7,697 nt of DNA from positions 1 through 7,697 of the forward strand of contig PWEU01000309.1 of NCBI GenBank assembly GCA_003554005.1, in the 5' to 3' direction. Below the pieces are notes generated by a model. That model searched no databases. It was not told the origin of the DNA and saw nothing but the letters and a program-made list of their open reading frames with translations. The position numbers were made by a program, and so were the translations under genes. The DNA comes from Nitriliruptoraceae bacterium (GTDB taxonomy: Bacteria; Actinomycetota; Nitriliruptoria; Nitriliruptorales; Nitriliruptoraceae). Shown here one piece after another: positions 4,884-7,697 of the stretch (its first letter is position 1; the number at the start of each line of letters is the position of its first letter).

Positions 4884-7697
4884 ATGGCCGAAACCACCCG
4901 AGCAGACGACCCGACCGTGATCGACGTCGATACCGACCAGCCCACGCAGCCACTCGAGGTCGCGGAGCGGCAGGGCCGTCGAGGCCTACAGTTCCGGCGG
5001 TTCTTCCCCCGTGAGGGCACCCACCCCTACGACGAACTGGAGTGGGAGCTGCGTGACGCCATCCTGACGAACTGGCGGGATGGATCGACCTCCTTCGAGC
5101 AGCGCGGGGTGGAGTTCCCCAAGAGCTGGTCGATGATGGCGACCCAGATCGTCTCGCAGAAGTACTTCCGCGGGACGATCGGTACGCCGGAGCGCGAGCA
5201 CTCGGTCAAGCAGATGGTCGATCGGGTCGCCGACACCATCACCGGCTGGGGCATCGATGGCGGCTACTTCGTCGACGAGCACTCGGCGGAGGTCTTCAAC
5301 GCCGAGCTCAAGCACCTGCTCGTCAACCAGAAGGCGGCCTTCAACTCCCCCGTGTGGTTCAACGTCGGCGTCGAGGAGCAGCCGCAGTGCTCTGCCTGCT
5401 TCATCCTCGCCGTCGAGGACACCATGTCCTCGATCCTCAACTGGTACGTCGAGGAGGGCACGATCTTCAAGGGCGGCTCGGGCGCCGGCATCAACCTGTC
5501 CTCGATCCGCTCCTCCAAGGAGATCCTCAAGGGGGGCGGCGAAGCCTCTGGCCCGGTCAGCTTCATGCGAGGTGCTGACGCCAGCGCGGGCACCATCAAG
5601 TCCGGTGGCAAGACCCGCCGCGCGGCCAAGATGGTGATCCTCAACGTCGATCACCCCGATGTCGAGGACTTCATCTGGACCAAGGCGCGCGAGGAGCACA
5701 AGATCCGCGCACTGCGTGAGGCCGGCTTCGACATGGACCTCGACGGTGAGGACTACGCCTCGGTCCAGTTCCAGAACGCCAACAACTCCGTGCGCGTCAC
5801 CGATGAGTTCATGCAGGCCTACGAGGCGGGGACCACCTACCCCGTCCGCGCCGTCACCAGCGGCGAGGTGCTCGAGGAGAAGGACGCCCGCGACGTCATG
5901 CGTCAGATCTCCCAGGCCGCGTGGGAGTGCGCCGACCCCGGGCTGCAGTACGACACCACCATCAACGACTGGCACACCTCGCCGGAGTCGGGGCGGATCA
6001 ACGGCTCGAACCCGTGCAGCGAGTACATGCACCTCGACAACTCAGCCTGCAACCTTGCGTCACTGAACCTGAAGAAGTTCTACGACTACGAGGCGGGCCG
6101 CTTCGACGTCAAGGCCTACCAGCGTGCGGTGGAGGTCGTCTTCACCGCCCAGGAGATCATCGTCGGCTACTCCTCCTACCCGACCGAGGCGATCGGCCGC
6201 AACGCGATCGACTTCCGTGAGCTCGGCCTGGGCTACGCCAACCTCGGCGGTCTGCTCATGTCCATCGGGCTGCCCTACGACTCCGATGAGGGCCGTGCCT
6301 GGGCCGGAGCCCTCACCGCGCTGATGACGGGTCACGCCTACCGAACCTCCGCCGAGCTCGCGAAGGTCCAGGGCCCGCACAACGGCTACGCCAAGAACGC
6401 CGCGCCGATGCTGCGCGTGATCGGCAAGCACCGTGAGGCCGTCGACGACATCGACCCTCGCCCCGTGCCGAAGGACCTCATCAACGCGGCCCGCACCGCC
6501 TGGGACGAAGCGCTGGAGCTCGGGCGTGAGCACGGCTACCGCAACGCCCAGGCCACGGTGCTGGCACCGACCGGCACCATCGGTCTGATGATGGACTGTG
6601 ACACCACCGGCATCGAGCCCGACCTGGGCCTGGTGAAGATGAAGAAGATGGTCGGGGGGGCGTCGATCCAGATCGTCAACCAGACGGTCCCGCACGCGCT
6701 GCGTCACCTCGGCTACGCGGAGGAGCAGGTCGAGGCGATCATCGACTACATCGCCGACAACAAGACGATCCACGGCGCGCCGGCCCTGCTGCCGGAGCAC
6801 ACCAAGGTGTTCCAGGGCGCCATGGGGGACGACGCGATCCACTACATGGGGCATGTGAACATGATGGCGGCGGCCCAGCCGTTCATCTCCGGCGCGATCT
6901 CCAAGACCGTCAACCTGCCGGAGACGGCCACCGTCGAGGACGTCGAACAGCTCCACCTCGACGCCTGGAAGCTCGGGGTCAAGGCGATCGCGATCTACCG
7001 GGACAACTGCAAGGTCGCGCAGCCGTTGAGCGTGTCCAAGAAGGAGGACGCCAAGGCCGAGGCGCCGGTGACCGAGGTGGTCCACGTCCCGCAGCGGCGC
7101 AAGCTCCCCAAGACACGTCCGTCACAGACGATCAGCTTCCGGGTCGGTGACGCCAAGGGCTACATCACCGCCGGTGAGTACCCCGGAGACGGGATGGGCG
7201 AGCTGTTCGTCAAGATCGGAAAGCAGGGCTCCACCCTGTCAGGGCTGCTGGATGCGTTCGCGATCTCGATGTCGATCGGGTTGCAGTACGGCGTCCCGCT
7301 CGAGGCCTACGTGTCCAAGTTCATGAACATGCGCTTCGAGCCGGCTGGCATGACCGATGACGACGAGGTCCGCTTCGCCACCTCGGTGGTGGACTTCCTC
7401 GCCCGCAAGCTCGCGTTGGAGTACCTGCCCTACGAGGAGCGTGAGGCGCTCGGCATCTACACCGTCGAGGAGCGCACGCAGATGCTCGACCAGGGGTACG
7501 GCGACCGCGAACCAGAGGTGCCGACGGCGCCGACAGCCGAGGCGGTTCGCAGCGCGGAGCCCCTGCCGCAGGTCGGTGCGGCGGCGATGCCCGTCGACCA
7601 CGATGCCCCGATGTGCTTCGACTGCGGCATCAAGATGCAGCGCGCCGGAGCCTGCCATGTGTGCGAGTCATGTGGCACCACCAGCGGTTGCAGCTGA
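4884..7697 (+). CDS. nrdJ: Adenosylcobalamin-dependent (class II) ribonucleoside-diphosphate reductase
   Basis: A complete cytoplasmic enzyme of 937 residues that reduces ribonucleotides to deoxyribonucleotides for DNA synthesis, using adenosylcobalamin to generate its thiyl radical. Active-site residues are seen: thiyl-radical Cys378 with Asn376 and Glu380 in NPCSE, and the reducible pair Cys172 (QCSACFIL) and Cys389 (DNSACNL). The 11-residue spacing from Cys378 to Cys389 matches Thermotoga NrdJ. Substrate-binding stretches include NSPVWFNVG, GSGAGINLSSIRS and the phosphate loop APTGTIG (561-567). A TSCPD-type domain runs from about 743 to 860, then a Pro/Ala-rich linker. The tail carries CxxC pairs at 911/914 and 924/927, Cys930 and Cys936, where the end TSGCS probably relays electrons from thioredoxin. 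No N-terminal ATP-cone and no intein are seen. The ATG is preceded by GAGGAG (4868-4873), 10 nt away; in-frame GTG codons at 4800 and 4857 would add only Arg/Ser-rich sequence. Probably controlled by NrdR. Confidence 0.97.
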   Translation: MAETTRADDPTVIDVDTDQPTQPLEVAERQGRRGLQFRRFFPREGTHPYDELEWELRDAILTNWRDGSTSFEQRGVEFPKSWSMMATQIVSQKYFRGTIGTPEREHSVKQMVDRVADTITGWGIDGGYFVDEHSAEVFNAELKHLLVNQKAAFNSPVWFNVGVEEQPQCSACFILAVEDTMSSILNWYVEEGTIFKGGSGAGINLSSIRSSKEILKGGGEASGPVSFMRGADASAGTIKSGGKTRRAAKMVILNVDHPDVEDFIWTKAREEHKIRALREAGFDMDLDGEDYASVQFQNANNSVRVTDEFMQAYEAGTTYPVRAVTSGEVLEEKDARDVMRQISQAAWECADPGLQYDTTINDWHTSPESGRINGSNPCSEYMHLDNSACNLASLNLKKFYDYEAGRFDVKAYQRAVEVVFTAQEIIVGYSSYPTEAIGRNAIDFRELGLGYANLGGLLMSIGLPYDSDEGRAWAGALTALMTGHAYRTSAELAKVQGPHNGYAKNAAPMLRVIGKHREAVDDIDPRPVPKDLINAARTAWDEALELGREHGYRNAQATVLAPTGTIGLMMDCDTTGIEPDLGLVKMKKMVGGASIQIVNQTVPHALRHLGYAEEQVEAIIDYIADNKTIHGAPALLPEHTKVFQGAMGDDAIHYMGHVNMMAAAQPFISGAISKTVNLPETATVEDVEQLHLDAWKLGVKAIAIYRDNCKVAQPLSVSKKEDAKAEAPVTEVVHVPQRRKLPKTRPSQTISFRVGDAKGYITAGEYPGDGMGELFVKIGKQGSTLSGLLDAFAISMSIGLQYGVPLEAYVSKFMNMRFEPAGMTDDDEVRFATSVVDFLARKLALEYLPYEEREALGIYTVEERTQMLDQGYGDREPEVPTAPTAEAVRSAEPLPQVGAAAMPVDHDAPMCFDCGIKMQRAGACHVCESCGTTSGCS

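Overview
The window is strongly GC-rich, uses GTG as well as ATG starts, and has G/C-ending codons throughout. It carries a cobalamin-dependent class II ribonucleotide reductase of the type common in Actinomycetota. A high-GC actinobacterium is the best guess; I cannot name the genus. It looks like ordinary chromosomal housekeeping and accessory DNA. I see no transposase, integrase, phage gene, tRNA, rRNA or CRISPR array.

Layout. (1) 1-208: non-coding, with a 13-bp array and a 52-bp tandem duplication. (2) 209-1099, minus: GNAT acetyltransferase fused to a C-terminal beta-rich domain. (3) 1100-1411: divergent intergenic region with a strong inverted repeat. (4) 1412-2776, plus: amidase-signature hydrolase with its catalytic triad intact. 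(5) 2777-2848: short convergent gap with terminator-like stems. (6) 2849-4420, minus: AI-2E family multi-pass membrane protein with long hydrophilic tails at both ends. (7) 4421-4883: divergent regulatory region with a pair of NrdR-box-like sites and one perfect actinobacterial DnaA-box sequence. (8) 4884-7697, plus: complete nrdJ, whose stop codon is the last three bases of the window.

The four genes are all single transcription units facing toward or away from each other, so there is no operon and no evidence of a shared pathway. The clearest regulatory logic lies upstream of nrdJ, where deoxynucleotide-sensing repression (NrdR) and possibly the replication initiator (DnaA) could control supply of DNA precursors. 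I did not find a convincing novel multi-gene system. The best leads are the GNAT fusion protein, the combined DnaA/NrdR control region, and the repeats at the left edge.
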